From: a bacterium
GTDB lineage: Bacteria > Zhuqueibacterota > QNDG01 > JAFGCO01
Direction of reading: 5' to 3'
Assembly (NCBI GenBank): GCA_016932575.1
Contig: JAFGCO010000002.1
Span: 1-64,000, forward strand
DNA length: 64,000 bases
In this document: piece by piece, positions 17,725 through 26,033 of the stretch
How the letters are laid out: each line of letters starts with the position of its first letter
Position numbering within the stretch: position 1 is the first letter of the stretch
The notes under the pieces: generated by a model
Told to the model about the DNA's origin: nothing
The model's input: the letters and a program-made list of their open reading frames with translations, nothing else
The model's database searches: none
Made by a program: the position numbers and the translations under genes

Positions 17725-20625
17725 CTATTCCAACACCATCATTTTTCGGATCATCTGGTAGTTACCGTATTCACTTTCAGATTCGAGCGGTTTGGCTCGC
17801 ATACGGTAAAAATAAAGTCCTGCTCCCGATATTCCAGGTTGCCAGACAACCTGGTTTTCTCCCTTACCGATCCAGCCGTTTAACAGTAAGGCGACTCGCT
17901 GACCCAGTATATTAAATATCTCAATTTTTACATGACTTTCTACCGGTAAATCATAACGGATCGTGGTTGTGAATGAAACAGGATTTGGCGCATTCTGATA
18001 GATTCGATATTCCGTTATCTCCGGTTCCGGTGTTCCAGATGTATCCATGGAAAAATAACCACTTGTTCCAAATAAACTGGAATCAGAAACACTTCTCACA
18101 CGAATTTCATAATTGTCGTCCAGCGGCAAATTATAAGGAACATCCCAATGATAAGCACCGATGCTTTTCACCGTATCGATAATCATATTAAGTGTATCTT
18201 GATAAAAAAGTTGAACAATCACATCTTCATCCAGGTTGTCCTCCCATTCAATAAAACGCTTCAAACCCACAAACCAGGTATCGCCGGACTCTGGTGAAGT
18301 CACTTCAATAAACGGGAATACGGTTTCAAACCAGGCTGTGGACCAATCGCTGGTATCTATATCTGTGGAAGTTCTGACGCGCCAGTAATAACGCATTCCT
18401 GATTCGATTGAATCGAGTCTGTAAATGCTTTCCATCAGATATTCTTCCTCGACAATTAAATTTGTAAAAAGAGAATCACTTGACACCTGAAGTTCATGGT
18501 AAGTGGCATATCCGCGGGCGGACCATGTCAATTCAAGTGGCAAAGCCGAGTTTACTGTATCTTCAAAGACCGGGTGACTGAGTATAGGAGGCATCATTTT
18601 TACTGAATTAACAGGGTATGTAAATATAAACTCTCCGATTTCACCATCGCCACCAAGACCGTTTCTTTGCACAATAGCCTTTAATTCCTTTGTAACGGGA
18701 TTATAGTTGGTTTCAAGTGGAAAAAACATATACCGATCTTCAAACATCCGGTAATATATCGTAATTTGTTCAGGATATTTTAATCCCAAATATTCTACAT
18801 CAAAAATCATTTCGAGACGCAGTTGATCAATAGAGAATTGATCCAAAACATATCGCATCGGAAGCACAAGAGGCGCCTGTTCTGGAAATTCCGGCTCAAA
18901 GGGTCCGTAATTATAGTAATAACCGATCAATTCATTGTATCCAAAACCTGGTTTTTCAAGGATGGTAACCGTAAGACCGAGATTCACATCAGCATTTTTA
19001 AATGCATAGGTATTGCCTTCCTGCACTTCAAAGACCGTAACTGTTTTTGCTGGTTCTCTTCCTTCATATGGATACCGAAAAACACGATAGCTACCAAAAC
19101 CCGACTCTGCAAACCGCATTTCCATAACTACATTTCCGTCAGCGTCCACTTCAGTCGCCACGGGGTATCCCTCTTTAAGGGATGCGAATCCCCAGCCAAT
19201 CAGTGTATTGCCATTTGGCAATCTTTGTGCATTTCCCATGGTTGGTACAAAAATATCCGGATCGTGACGATATTCCCAAACTTTGGTGGCAGTCATGGCA
19301 GATTCATCAATGGCATACTCAACCACACGGGAATAATTCCGGTTAAACTGGCTCGCACCATTATCAAACATGGTAATATTTCCGTTTGAAAGACATCTTA
19401 CATCATGCTGAAACATAAAATAAAGAGGCGCATAGTCATCAGATTCATTTAAAAATGTGAAATCATTGTTTTTACCACCCATCCTCCACATGATTTCTCC
19501 TGTCTGGCGATTAATCTTGGTTACTTCGCCTAAAGCCAAAACAGAGACAACAAGATTTCCATCATTTGACACATCGACGGAATTTATATGAATCGCATCA
19601 AAATTCTTGTTACTGAGATCATTATAAGAATCCGCCAAATTAAAATAATCCCAGCTGCGCCATTGAAAAACCACATAATGATCAATATCCAGTTCCTGGA
19701 TGATTGATCCGGCAACCATCGCATCGGGTCTTCCATTTTCTACAATTTCGCTCATATCTACCGGTTGAAAATCATAACCGAACAAAATCGTATGGCCGTT
19801 GGGCAGGTATAAAAAATCATGAAAGTCAGCAATATATTCATTTCCCATCTGATATTCATCGATTACGGAATATGTATCGTTCATAACATAGAAATCAGTA
19901 TAACCGCCGCCTGAAAATGCAAAATATTCATATAAAAGACCATAAGATATCAAACCATTGGGCTGCAGTTTGAAATCAAAGGGTACTTTTCCATTTACTT
20001 CTTCCTGATAGAGAATATCGGCATGATCATTCGTTATTAAAAGATATCCATCGGCTGAAAAGAACTGTGTTGGCGCTAAAAAGAGTTTACCAGGCGCTGT
20101 TTCGCCGCTTATCGTGATATTTAACTCAGGAAGAGAATCGGCTTTCACAAATGTGTTTTCCATGAGTGGCATAGCTTTAGAGGATTCAATTTTTTTACTG
20201 GCGATGACCGGATTTGACAGGATTGTTGTATGAAACTGGAAATTAAACGGAGGGATTTCTGCTCCCTGCCCTGATTTCAGAAATATATTGGTTTTCACGG
20301 TCACTTTTTCTTCAGAATCAAAGGGGATATCCGGATAAAAAAGGATCGATCTGCGATCTCGGGTGATGACAATACGTCCGGTATGCGGTCCGCTTTTGGA
20401 TCCATGTACTTCAACCAGCGTATCAGATATCCGGTGATCAGAATCGATAATCGATCCCGGTTTGATGATGATATTGGTATTTCGTGAAATCATTCTGGAT
20501 CCATCTTGAGGAAATATATATTGCAGATCGACTGGCACTTCTGCATTCATTATAAAACAGGATACAATAACAAAAATGAACAATATCTTAATTTTTTTAA
20601 TTTCCATAATGTTGGCCTTTATCAT
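17725..20625 (-). CDS. Exported arylsulfate sulfotransferase (ASST) with C-terminal sorting domain
   Basis: Large secreted enzyme of 966 residues. It has an N-terminal signal segment (about 8-28), an Ig-like domain (30-135) and a beta-propeller ASST domain (about 165-520) with the family patterns DFHDFLYLPNGH, HINSVDVSNDGN, TGEIMWRMGG and FQHDVRCLSNGNITMFDNG. His407 in QHD matches the His that carries the sulfuryl group in ASST enzymes, which move sulfate between phenols without PAPS. A fibronectin-like region follows, and the last 90 residues (YQNAPNPVSFTTTIRYDLP, then GLYFYRM) form a type IX-like sorting domain. A second ATG at 20607 preceded by AAAGG is an alternative start. Confidence 0.88.
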   Translation of the reverse strand: MIKANIMEIKKIKILFIFVIVSCFIMNAEVPVDLQYIFPQDGSRMISRNTNIIIKPGSIIDSDHRISDTLVEVHGSKSGPHTGRIVITRDRRSILFYPDIPFDSEEKVTVKTNIFLKSGQGAEIPPFNFQFHTTILSNPVIASKKIESSKAMPLMENTFVKADSLPELNITISGETAPGKLFLAPTQFFSADGYLLITNDHADILYQEEVNGKVPFDFKLQPNGLISYGLLYEYFAFSGGGYTDFYVMNDTYSVIDEYQMGNEYIADFHDFLYLPNGHTILFGYDFQPVDMSEIVENGRPDAMVAGSIIQELDIDHYVVFQWRSWDYFNLADSYNDLSNKNFDAIHINSVDVSNDGNLVVSVLALGEVTKINRQTGEIMWRMGGKNNDFTFLNESDDYAPLYFMFQHDVRCLSNGNITMFDNGASQFNRNYSRVVEYAIDESAMTATKVWEYRHDPDIFVPTMGNAQRLPNGNTLIGWGFASLKEGYPVATEVDADGNVVMEMRFAESGFGSYRVFRYPYEGREPAKTVTVFEVQEGNTYAFKNADVNLGLTVTILEKPGFGYNELIGYYYNYGPFEPEFPEQAPLVLPMRYVLDQFSIDQLRLEMIFDVEYLGLKYPEQITIYYRMFEDRYMFFPLETNYNPVTKELKAIVQRNGLGGDGEIGEFIFTYPVNSVKMMPPILSHPVFEDTVNSALPLELTWSARGYATYHELQVSSDSLFTNLIVEEEYLMESIYRLDSIESGMRYYWRVRTSTDIDTSDWSTAWFETVFPFIEVTSPESGDTWFVGLKRFIEWEDNLDEDVIVQLFYQDTLNMIIDTVKSIGAYHWDVPYNLPLDDNYEIRVRSVSDSSLFGTSGYFSMDTSGTPEPEITEYRIYQNAPNPVSFTTTIRYDLPVESHVKIEIFNILGQRVALLLNGWIGKGENQVVWQPGISGAGLYFYRMRAKPLESESEYGNYQMIRKMMVLE

Positions 20626-20652
20626 AATTTTTTTAATCCAAAATTTTGTAAA

Positions 20653-21741
20653 TTATATGGGTATTTTAAATGTGTCATAAATTGACGCGTAATCTTCGAG
20701 TATACGTTTTTCACTCAGCCCGAATTGTATCAGATCATATTGATGTTTGCTTTTATATTGCCGCTGCTTTTCTGCGGTTTCACGTATATTTTTTATAAAC
20801 GCATTGGAGGGAGTTAAATTTAAAAAATGAATTATTTCATCCATCAATCCGTCAAAATCCTGCATAATACGGTGATATGGTACAATCATCACGCGCTCTT
20901 GGGATAACTTTCCTGCGATATAATCGTTATGAAATAGAAGGCTTAAATCCAGAAACGCCTGATAAAGCCTGCCGAGGTATCTCTGCCTAATATCGTCCGG
21001 TAATGACCAGAATTGAAAACGCTGATCTAAAACACCGGTAACCAGACTCATTCCAGAAGGTACAGTCGACCTTGGATCCCGGACCATATACAAAATATTT
21101 GCATCTGGAAATTTTTGCAGAAACTGTGGCATACGGATACCGAGTGAAAACAATTTTGCCAGTACACGATCACTTTTTGTACTGATCAAATTTCTTCGCC
21201 AGATGGCTCTGTACCATCGAAAATCGCGTTCTGAGGTGTCTCGTATTTTTGGATCAAACAATGCAACCGGATCATTCTTTGCCCAGGCCAGAAAAAAACC
21301 ATAAAGAAAAAAACCGTCGAAATACCTGAAAAGCGTAGAAGGATCATCCGTCTCAACGGATGTCAAGCTTGTCGCATGAGCTGCTTTAGAATGATGACGG
21401 GTGGGGCTGAATTTTTCCATGACCGGAATGAATGGTTTAATCAGTGCCTGCTGCAGTAAGGATGGATAGATCATCTTCCAGACTTGCATGCCGACGCCTA
21501 TTTTGTTTTCAACGAGGAATCTGTGTATAAATGTGGTTCCGCTTCTAGGATTTCCAACGATGACAATGGGTCGTTCAATTTGTTTTTTAAATAAGGAAGG
21601 ATAAAAAAGATAATCAAGCTTAAGAAATATCGATACAATAACATGATGTATTAATAAATTAATAAACGTGAAAACCGGACTTATCCACTTATGAAAAGTG
21701 TGTCCAATCGCCAGATAGGTCATCCACATCCTTTTTAGCAT
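20653..21741 (-). CDS. Sulfotransferase family protein (PAPS type)
   Basis: A 362-residue cytoplasmic or membrane-associated sulfotransferase. The 5'-phosphosulfate loop is IVGNPRSGTTFIHRFL (61-76) and the 3'-phosphate site is YMVRDPRSTVPSGMSL (about 209-224), both diagnostic of PAPS-dependent enzymes of the Sulfotransfer_3 group. Hydrophobic stretches at 20-50 and near 145 suggest a lipid or membrane-bound substrate. It lies 27 bases before the ASST gene and 92 bases after a ketoacyl synthase gene on the same strand. The acceptor is unknown. Confidence 0.88.
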   Translation of the reverse strand: MLKRMWMTYLAIGHTFHKWISPVFTFINLLIHHVIVSIFLKLDYLFYPSLFKKQIERPIVIVGNPRSGTTFIHRFLVENKIGVGMQVWKMIYPSLLQQALIKPFIPVMEKFSPTRHHSKAAHATSLTSVETDDPSTLFRYFDGFFLYGFFLAWAKNDPVALFDPKIRDTSERDFRWYRAIWRRNLISTKSDRVLAKLFSLGIRMPQFLQKFPDANILYMVRDPRSTVPSGMSLVTGVLDQRFQFWSLPDDIRQRYLGRLYQAFLDLSLLFHNDYIAGKLSQERVMIVPYHRIMQDFDGLMDEIIHFLNLTPSNAFIKNIRETAEKQRQYKSKHQYDLIQFGLSEKRILEDYASIYDTFKIPI

Positions 21742-21785
21742 TTGCGAAAAAGTCCTTTCGTTAATTAGGATGATTGTTAATACAT

Positions 21786-21803
21786 CGGCTTCATTAAAAG
21801 CCG
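21786..21803 (-). other. Hairpin between ketoacyl synthase and sulfotransferase genes
   Basis: CGGCTT (21786-21791) pairs with AAGCCG (21798-21803) around CATTAA. No T run follows on the - strand, so it is not a clear terminator. It may be an mRNA processing or attenuation element. Confidence 0.35.
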
Positions 21804-21833
21804 CCGCAACATTCTATGCTTTTGAAATTTACC

Positions 21834-22802
21834 TCACCATCTGATTAATGCGTATGCAATCGAAAGCCCTGCTCCTGAACCCCCGATCAATACAAGATCG
21901 TTGCGTTTCAGCAGGTCTTTTTGATGGGCCCATGCCATTGCCATTGGTGTGGAAGCAGCGATGGTATTACCCGTCTTTTCAATAATATTGACCAGTTTAC
22001 TTTTATCAATTCCATAGCTGGGTGCAGATTTGAGTGCGGGACCGGATGCCTGATGGGGAATTAGCCAGTCAATGTCCCTTGCCTTGATACGGTTTCGTGT
22101 CATCAGTCTGTCTAATATAATGCCGGTATATTTTCTGGCCATTTTAAAAACTTTCGGTCCTTTCATATGAAAAAAATAGTCTTCAGGCACGGTTTTATCA
22201 CATGTATAAGGCGGTCTTAGAATGCCCGCTCCTCGAAATTCAGTGAGATTTTTACCTTCTGGCCATGTTGCAATCTCCCAATCCAGCCATGCACTGGTAT
22301 CAGAATCAGGGGTTGACTCCACAAGGACAGCTGCTGCGCCATCTCCAATAAGCGCTGCACTTTCTGGTTCATTCATATTCCGAAAACCGGATCCAACCTC
22401 TGAAGATACGATCAGTATGCGCTTATAACTTCCTGCATGAATCATGACAGCGGCTGAATGCAGGGCCACTAAAAATGAAAGACAGGTCGCATGAATACTC
22501 CAGCATGGAATGCCTGAATAGCCCAAAGCTTCTTGAATAAATACCGAACTGTCCGGAATTAACTGCATGGGTGTAACAGATGCGTTTAAAATACAGTCCG
22601 GTGGCGGTTCGTCTGCCATGGCATTTCTAACGGCCTTGGCCGCATTGAGATGCATCGGTTCTTCAGAAATATGCCTTTCCAGAACGCCGGTACGCGATGT
22701 GATCCACTGTTCACTTCGGTTGATAAGTTTTCCAAGTTCCCAATTATTTTGAATTCTGGGCGGAAGATAAAAACCGGTTTTTGTTATTTTTATTTTGTAC
22801 AT
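21834..22802 (-). CDS. 3-oxoacyl-ACP synthase III family protein (FabH-like)
   Basis: Thiolase-fold condensing enzyme of 322 residues. The catalytic triad is visible: Cys107 in HATCLSF, His250 in IPHQASG and Asn279 in TGNTIAAS. SEVGSGF and LIGDGAAAVLVE are further family motifs. FabH enzymes join an acyl-CoA with malonyl-ACP; this branch could also start a specialised lipid. No other fatty acid genes are next to it, so a housekeeping role is not favoured. The start at 22802 gives the usual family N-terminus MYKIKITKTGFYLP; an ATG seven codons earlier (22823) is possible. Confidence 0.87.
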   Translation of the reverse strand: MYKIKITKTGFYLPPRIQNNWELGKLINRSEQWITSRTGVLERHISEEPMHLNAAKAVRNAMADEPPPDCILNASVTPMQLIPDSSVFIQEALGYSGIPCWSIHATCLSFLVALHSAAVMIHAGSYKRILIVSSEVGSGFRNMNEPESAALIGDGAAAVLVESTPDSDTSAWLDWEIATWPEGKNLTEFRGAGILRPPYTCDKTVPEDYFFHMKGPKVFKMARKYTGIILDRLMTRNRIKARDIDWLIPHQASGPALKSAPSYGIDKSKLVNIIEKTGNTIAASTPMAMAWAHQKDLLKRNDLVLIGGSGAGLSIAYALIRW

Positions 22803-22995
22803 CCAGGCTCTCAAATCAATCATTTAACTTCTGAATTCAATTTCATTTAATGTATGCTTTTGGTTCAAAGGAAATGTCATTGGCATGTAAAAATTTGTAA
22901 AAATTGTTTTATCCATTCTAGTGCTCACTTCAGTGATAAAAAGTCAGTCCTCAGTTGATAAATATGTGTTCATAAGACATCCATGAGGCAAATGA

Positions 22996-23607
22996 TTATT
23001 GGACAACCAGAATCGTACCGTTCATTTTTTTGATACGATTGACTCGCATTCCCATACTGATAACTGTCTCATAATACTTCTGATAAGCACCCAAAGTTTC
23101 CGTCCCTTCCACTACTTCATCCAATTTACCATCTGCATTTTTGTCAATCACGATAATATCTGCTCTGAAAAAGGTACGGTCGACAACAGTTAATTTATTA
23201 TAAATATCACCAAAAGCCAAAACATAAGTCGCAAGTATATAATTCCTTAGGTCATCATTATATCGGTATTCCCTGGCAAATGTGCGCTTTTTAATATATC
23301 CGCGTCGCTCGCCTTCGGCAATGCCCTCCTGATAAATCCGTCCGGCTTCCTGCAGTGATAAATTGCCGGCTGTCACTTCATCCAGAATACCATCCTGCTC
23401 TTTATCAATGGCTTTCAATATCAACTTTCCATCGTCTCTGCGCATCAGAATATTATATCCCTCCGAAATTGTGGGTGTCACACTTTGTATACGGTATTCT
23501 TTACCTTCGTAATTAAATGAATAGCCTCCAACTTCAACAATGTTTCCCCGTTTGGAACATGAAAAGACAGAAAATATCAAAACCGATATCCATAAAATCA
23601 ATTTCAT
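22996..23607 (-). CDS. Lipoprotein with two EF-hand-like calcium motifs
   Basis: A 203-residue exported lipoprotein with signal peptide and lipobox VFSC (Cys17). Two similar segments, IDKEQDGILDEV (near 68) and IDKNADGKLDEVVEG (near 154), follow the DxxxDGxLDE pattern of EF-hand or dockerin-type calcium loops. The remainder is not recognised. Its ATG overlaps the TGA of the Nudix gene by two bases, so it ends an operon of four genes. It may bind calcium at the outer or inner membrane surface. Confidence 0.75.
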   Translation of the reverse strand: MKLILWISVLIFSVFSCSKRGNIVEVGGYSFNYEGKEYRIQSVTPTISEGYNILMRRDDGKLILKAIDKEQDGILDEVTAGNLSLQEAGRIYQEGIAEGERRGYIKKRTFAREYRYNDDLRNYILATYVLAFGDIYNKLTVVDRTFFRADIIVIDKNADGKLDEVVEGTETLGAYQKYYETVISMGMRVNRIKKMNGTILVVQ

Positions 23608-24044
23608 TTTCTCTCCCCTCTTTTTTTTAAGGCTTCACTGATAATTTTATCAATACCGCTCGTTAAATTCAGCTTATCCATATCATTATGTAATACCCAT
23701 TGATAACCGGATGCATCTGAACTGATAAGGATATTTCCGTTTATTAAATCACAAATATAATTCAGTATTACATAATGATACTGAATTTGATTTTTTAAAT
23801 CATAAAATATACGAGAAGAAACACAATTCAATTGTCTTATAGCAACTTTAACTGCACATTCTTCCAAAAGCTCTCGTTTAAGTGCATTTTCCGGTGATTC
23901 TCCCAATTGCACTACTCCCCCTGGCAAAGTCCATTTACCCTTATCCGGGAGTTGGTTTCGTTGGATTAATAATACAGCTTTATCGGAATTAAATATCGTT
24001 GCACTAACAGCAAGGATAGGATATTGAGGGTATTCCCGATTCAT
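23604..24044 (-). CDS. Nudix hydrolase
   Basis: A 146-residue Nudix-fold protein that would hydrolyse nucleoside diphosphates linked to other groups. The Nudix box reads GGVVQLGESPENALKRELLE followed by ECAV; all acidic and Arg residues are present, but the usual Gly near the end is Ala. Substrate cannot be predicted. The coding frame can start at TTG 24053, which overlaps the PAC2 stop, or at ATG 24044; I use the ATG. The stop overlaps the next lipoprotein gene. Confidence 0.88.
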   Translation of the reverse strand: MNREYPQYPILAVSATIFNSDKAVLLIQRNQLPDKGKWTLPGGVVQLGESPENALKRELLEECAVKVAIRQLNCVSSRIFYDLKNQIQYHYVILNYICDLINGNILISSDASGYQWVLHNDMDKLNLTSGIDKIISEALKKRGERK

Positions 24045-24049
24045 ATGGG

Positions 24050-24994
24050 TCAAGATTTTTTAAATAAATCAAGAAAGCGGTCCAAGTATTCATCGAACAG
24101 TCCCCACTTATCCAATTCTTCTTTAAGCCTCATTTTACTTTTATATGTGTCATCATATTCGGCCTGTCGGAACATCTTTTCAATGATCAAGTGCACAGAT
24201 TCGGGTACTTTGGATTCTGACTCAGGAACGACTTTTTCCTGAACATCAGGCGGTGGTGACGATTGATTATCTTTGGTAAGCAGTTGTGCAAGGGGTGCTA
24301 TTTCTTTATCTTTTTTGTTGGCATACAACTCAAGATCAACAAGGTCTATATTCTGAGACAATACTTTTGTCATTACAGATACAATTTCAACCGAAGCTTT
24401 TGGAAACTCAATTTGAGCTGTAAAAAATGGAATTTCACCAAGCATGACCATACCCATTAAACCCATTTCTGCAGCTACGCTAACCAATAAACCATTCATT
24501 CCGGCAATAGTACCTTCTTTTAGGAAATGAACATGATATTCCATCATGGTTTTCATCAGGTCAGGATGGTTTGGAACTGCGAATACACGGGGTGTATCCT
24601 TGTAATCCATATCCGAAGGTGTTGCAGCAAAGGTTATTACCTGGTTAATATCAAAACCTCTGGCAAAATTGAGTATTTTTTTTGCAAATGCATATTCCAT
24701 ATGTGGAACTGGTTGGGCTGTTCCTATAAAAAAAAGAATATCATGTTTTTTTTCAGGACATTTAAAATAAAAAAACTGATTGTCAGGAGAATCTGGAGTC
24801 TGTAGAATCTGATCGGTCACAACAGCACCTGTGGGAGCAAAATATTCCGCTGGTGCTATCTCCGCTAACAGAGACGCTCCGAGCTTTTCTTTTATATAAG
24901 AAATCGCAGTAATGCCCACATTCCCCATGCCCGGCCATGCGGCTAAAAAAATTGGACGATTTAACTTCATCTGCTGTGCGATGGATACATTCAT
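24050..24994 (-). CDS. PAC2 family protein
   Basis: A 314-residue protein of the PAC2 family, named after a proteasome assembly chaperone of eukaryotes and also found in archaea and some bacteria. The family N-terminus FLAAWPGMGNVGITAISYIKEK is clear, as are FIGTAQPVP and TIAGMNGLLVSVA. The C-terminal 60 residues are charged and helical. In bacteria the function is not known to me; no proteasome gene lies in this window. It is inside an operon with a phosphoesterase before it and a Nudix gene after it. Confidence 0.85.
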   Translation of the reverse strand: MNVSIAQQMKLNRPIFLAAWPGMGNVGITAISYIKEKLGASLLAEIAPAEYFAPTGAVVTDQILQTPDSPDNQFFYFKCPEKKHDILFFIGTAQPVPHMEYAFAKKILNFARGFDINQVITFAATPSDMDYKDTPRVFAVPNHPDLMKTMMEYHVHFLKEGTIAGMNGLLVSVAAEMGLMGMVMLGEIPFFTAQIEFPKASVEIVSVMTKVLSQNIDLVDLELYANKKDKEIAPLAQLLTKDNQSSPPPDVQEKVVPESESKVPESVHLIIEKMFRQAEYDDTYKSKMRLKEELDKWGLFDEYLDRFLDLFKKS

Positions 24995-25017
24995 GATTTA
25001 TTTTTTTTAATGATACT

Positions 25018-25929
25018 TTATTGTCCGCCATTCATCAACATTAGACTCTGCACATACCGCTGATATGCCTGTAAAGCTGTGGCTTCTCCGTATATTCTTC
25101 CGGGCTCGATAAAAGCAACAGAAGCATTGCCCTCATTGACAGTAACCCAGGTAAAATGATGAAAAAATCCCAACGCAGGGTTACGCTGCATACGCATTTT
25201 GCCACCCGTCGGTCCGTGAATAAGCATTAAAGCCCCTTTTTCTCGTTTTGATGCCAGTACATGCAAATGCCCTGCAATGACCGTGTATTGACGCTTTCCG
25301 AAAAGTTTCTCTAATTCATTCCACTGCCGGCCCAATTTGCTTTTCATCATCCATATTGGCTGATGCATAAAAAGGAACAGATGGTCATAGGTATGGTTTT
25401 GAATTTCGTTTTTTAAAAAATTGTACTGCTGTGTACCCAATCCCGTTTCACCAATACCGTGAGCTTCTTCTGTATTTATAATCACAAAACGGCATCCGTG
25501 ATAAGAAAAGGAATAATAGGTATCACCAATTATTTTCTTCCATGTTTCATAACTGGCCCGGTTGTAAATGTCATGATTGCCAGGTACAAGAAAAAGCGGA
25601 ATTTTCAAGGAATCAAGGTGCGAAAAAACCTCGTTCCATTGAAAATGTATCTGCCCGGGTTTCGGGCTTCCCTCAATGGCATCACCAATCATGATCGCAA
25701 AATCAGGCTTAAGGCGATTTACTTCAGCAATGGCGCGGTCTAATATTTTCCAGCTGTCCGGCCCGGCTCCTGTACGATCACCGATAATAGCAAAGTTAAA
25801 CTTATGATCAGATGCCGGAAGCTGTCTGGAATCATTTAAAATGCCAGCATAAGATAATGGCCCTGCTAAATAAAATGTCAGGCAAATAAAAAGCAGGCAC
25901 TTGATATTTTGAGTTATTGTTCTCATCAT
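25018..25929 (-). CDS. Exported calcineurin-like metallophosphoesterase
   Basis: A 303-residue phosphoesterase. The chosen start gives a signal peptide (MMRTITQNIKCLLFICLTFY, then AGPLSYA). Metal-site motifs follow: AIIGDRTG, IMIGDAIEG, LVPGNHD, MHQPIW and VIAGHLH, the five blocks of the calcineurin superfamily. The enzyme would act in the periplasm on phosphate esters. A longer frame begins at 25995, but its first 22 residues look untranslated. It is the first gene of the unit with PAC2, Nudix and lipoprotein genes. Confidence 0.85.
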   Translation of the reverse strand: MMRTITQNIKCLLFICLTFYLAGPLSYAGILNDSRQLPASDHKFNFAIIGDRTGAGPDSWKILDRAIAEVNRLKPDFAIMIGDAIEGSPKPGQIHFQWNEVFSHLDSLKIPLFLVPGNHDIYNRASYETWKKIIGDTYYSFSYHGCRFVIINTEEAHGIGETGLGTQQYNFLKNEIQNHTYDHLFLFMHQPIWMMKSKLGRQWNELEKLFGKRQYTVIAGHLHVLASKREKGALMLIHGPTGGKMRMQRNPALGFFHHFTWVTVNEGNASVAFIEPGRIYGEATALQAYQRYVQSLMLMNGGQ

Positions 25930-26033
25930 TTTCAATGTAATGATAAATGAAAAATCTGTCAAGAAAAACATGTAAAAGTAATAAAAAGAAGACATTCTTT
26001 TCCATGATGATTAGATATAATAACCTGAACCGG

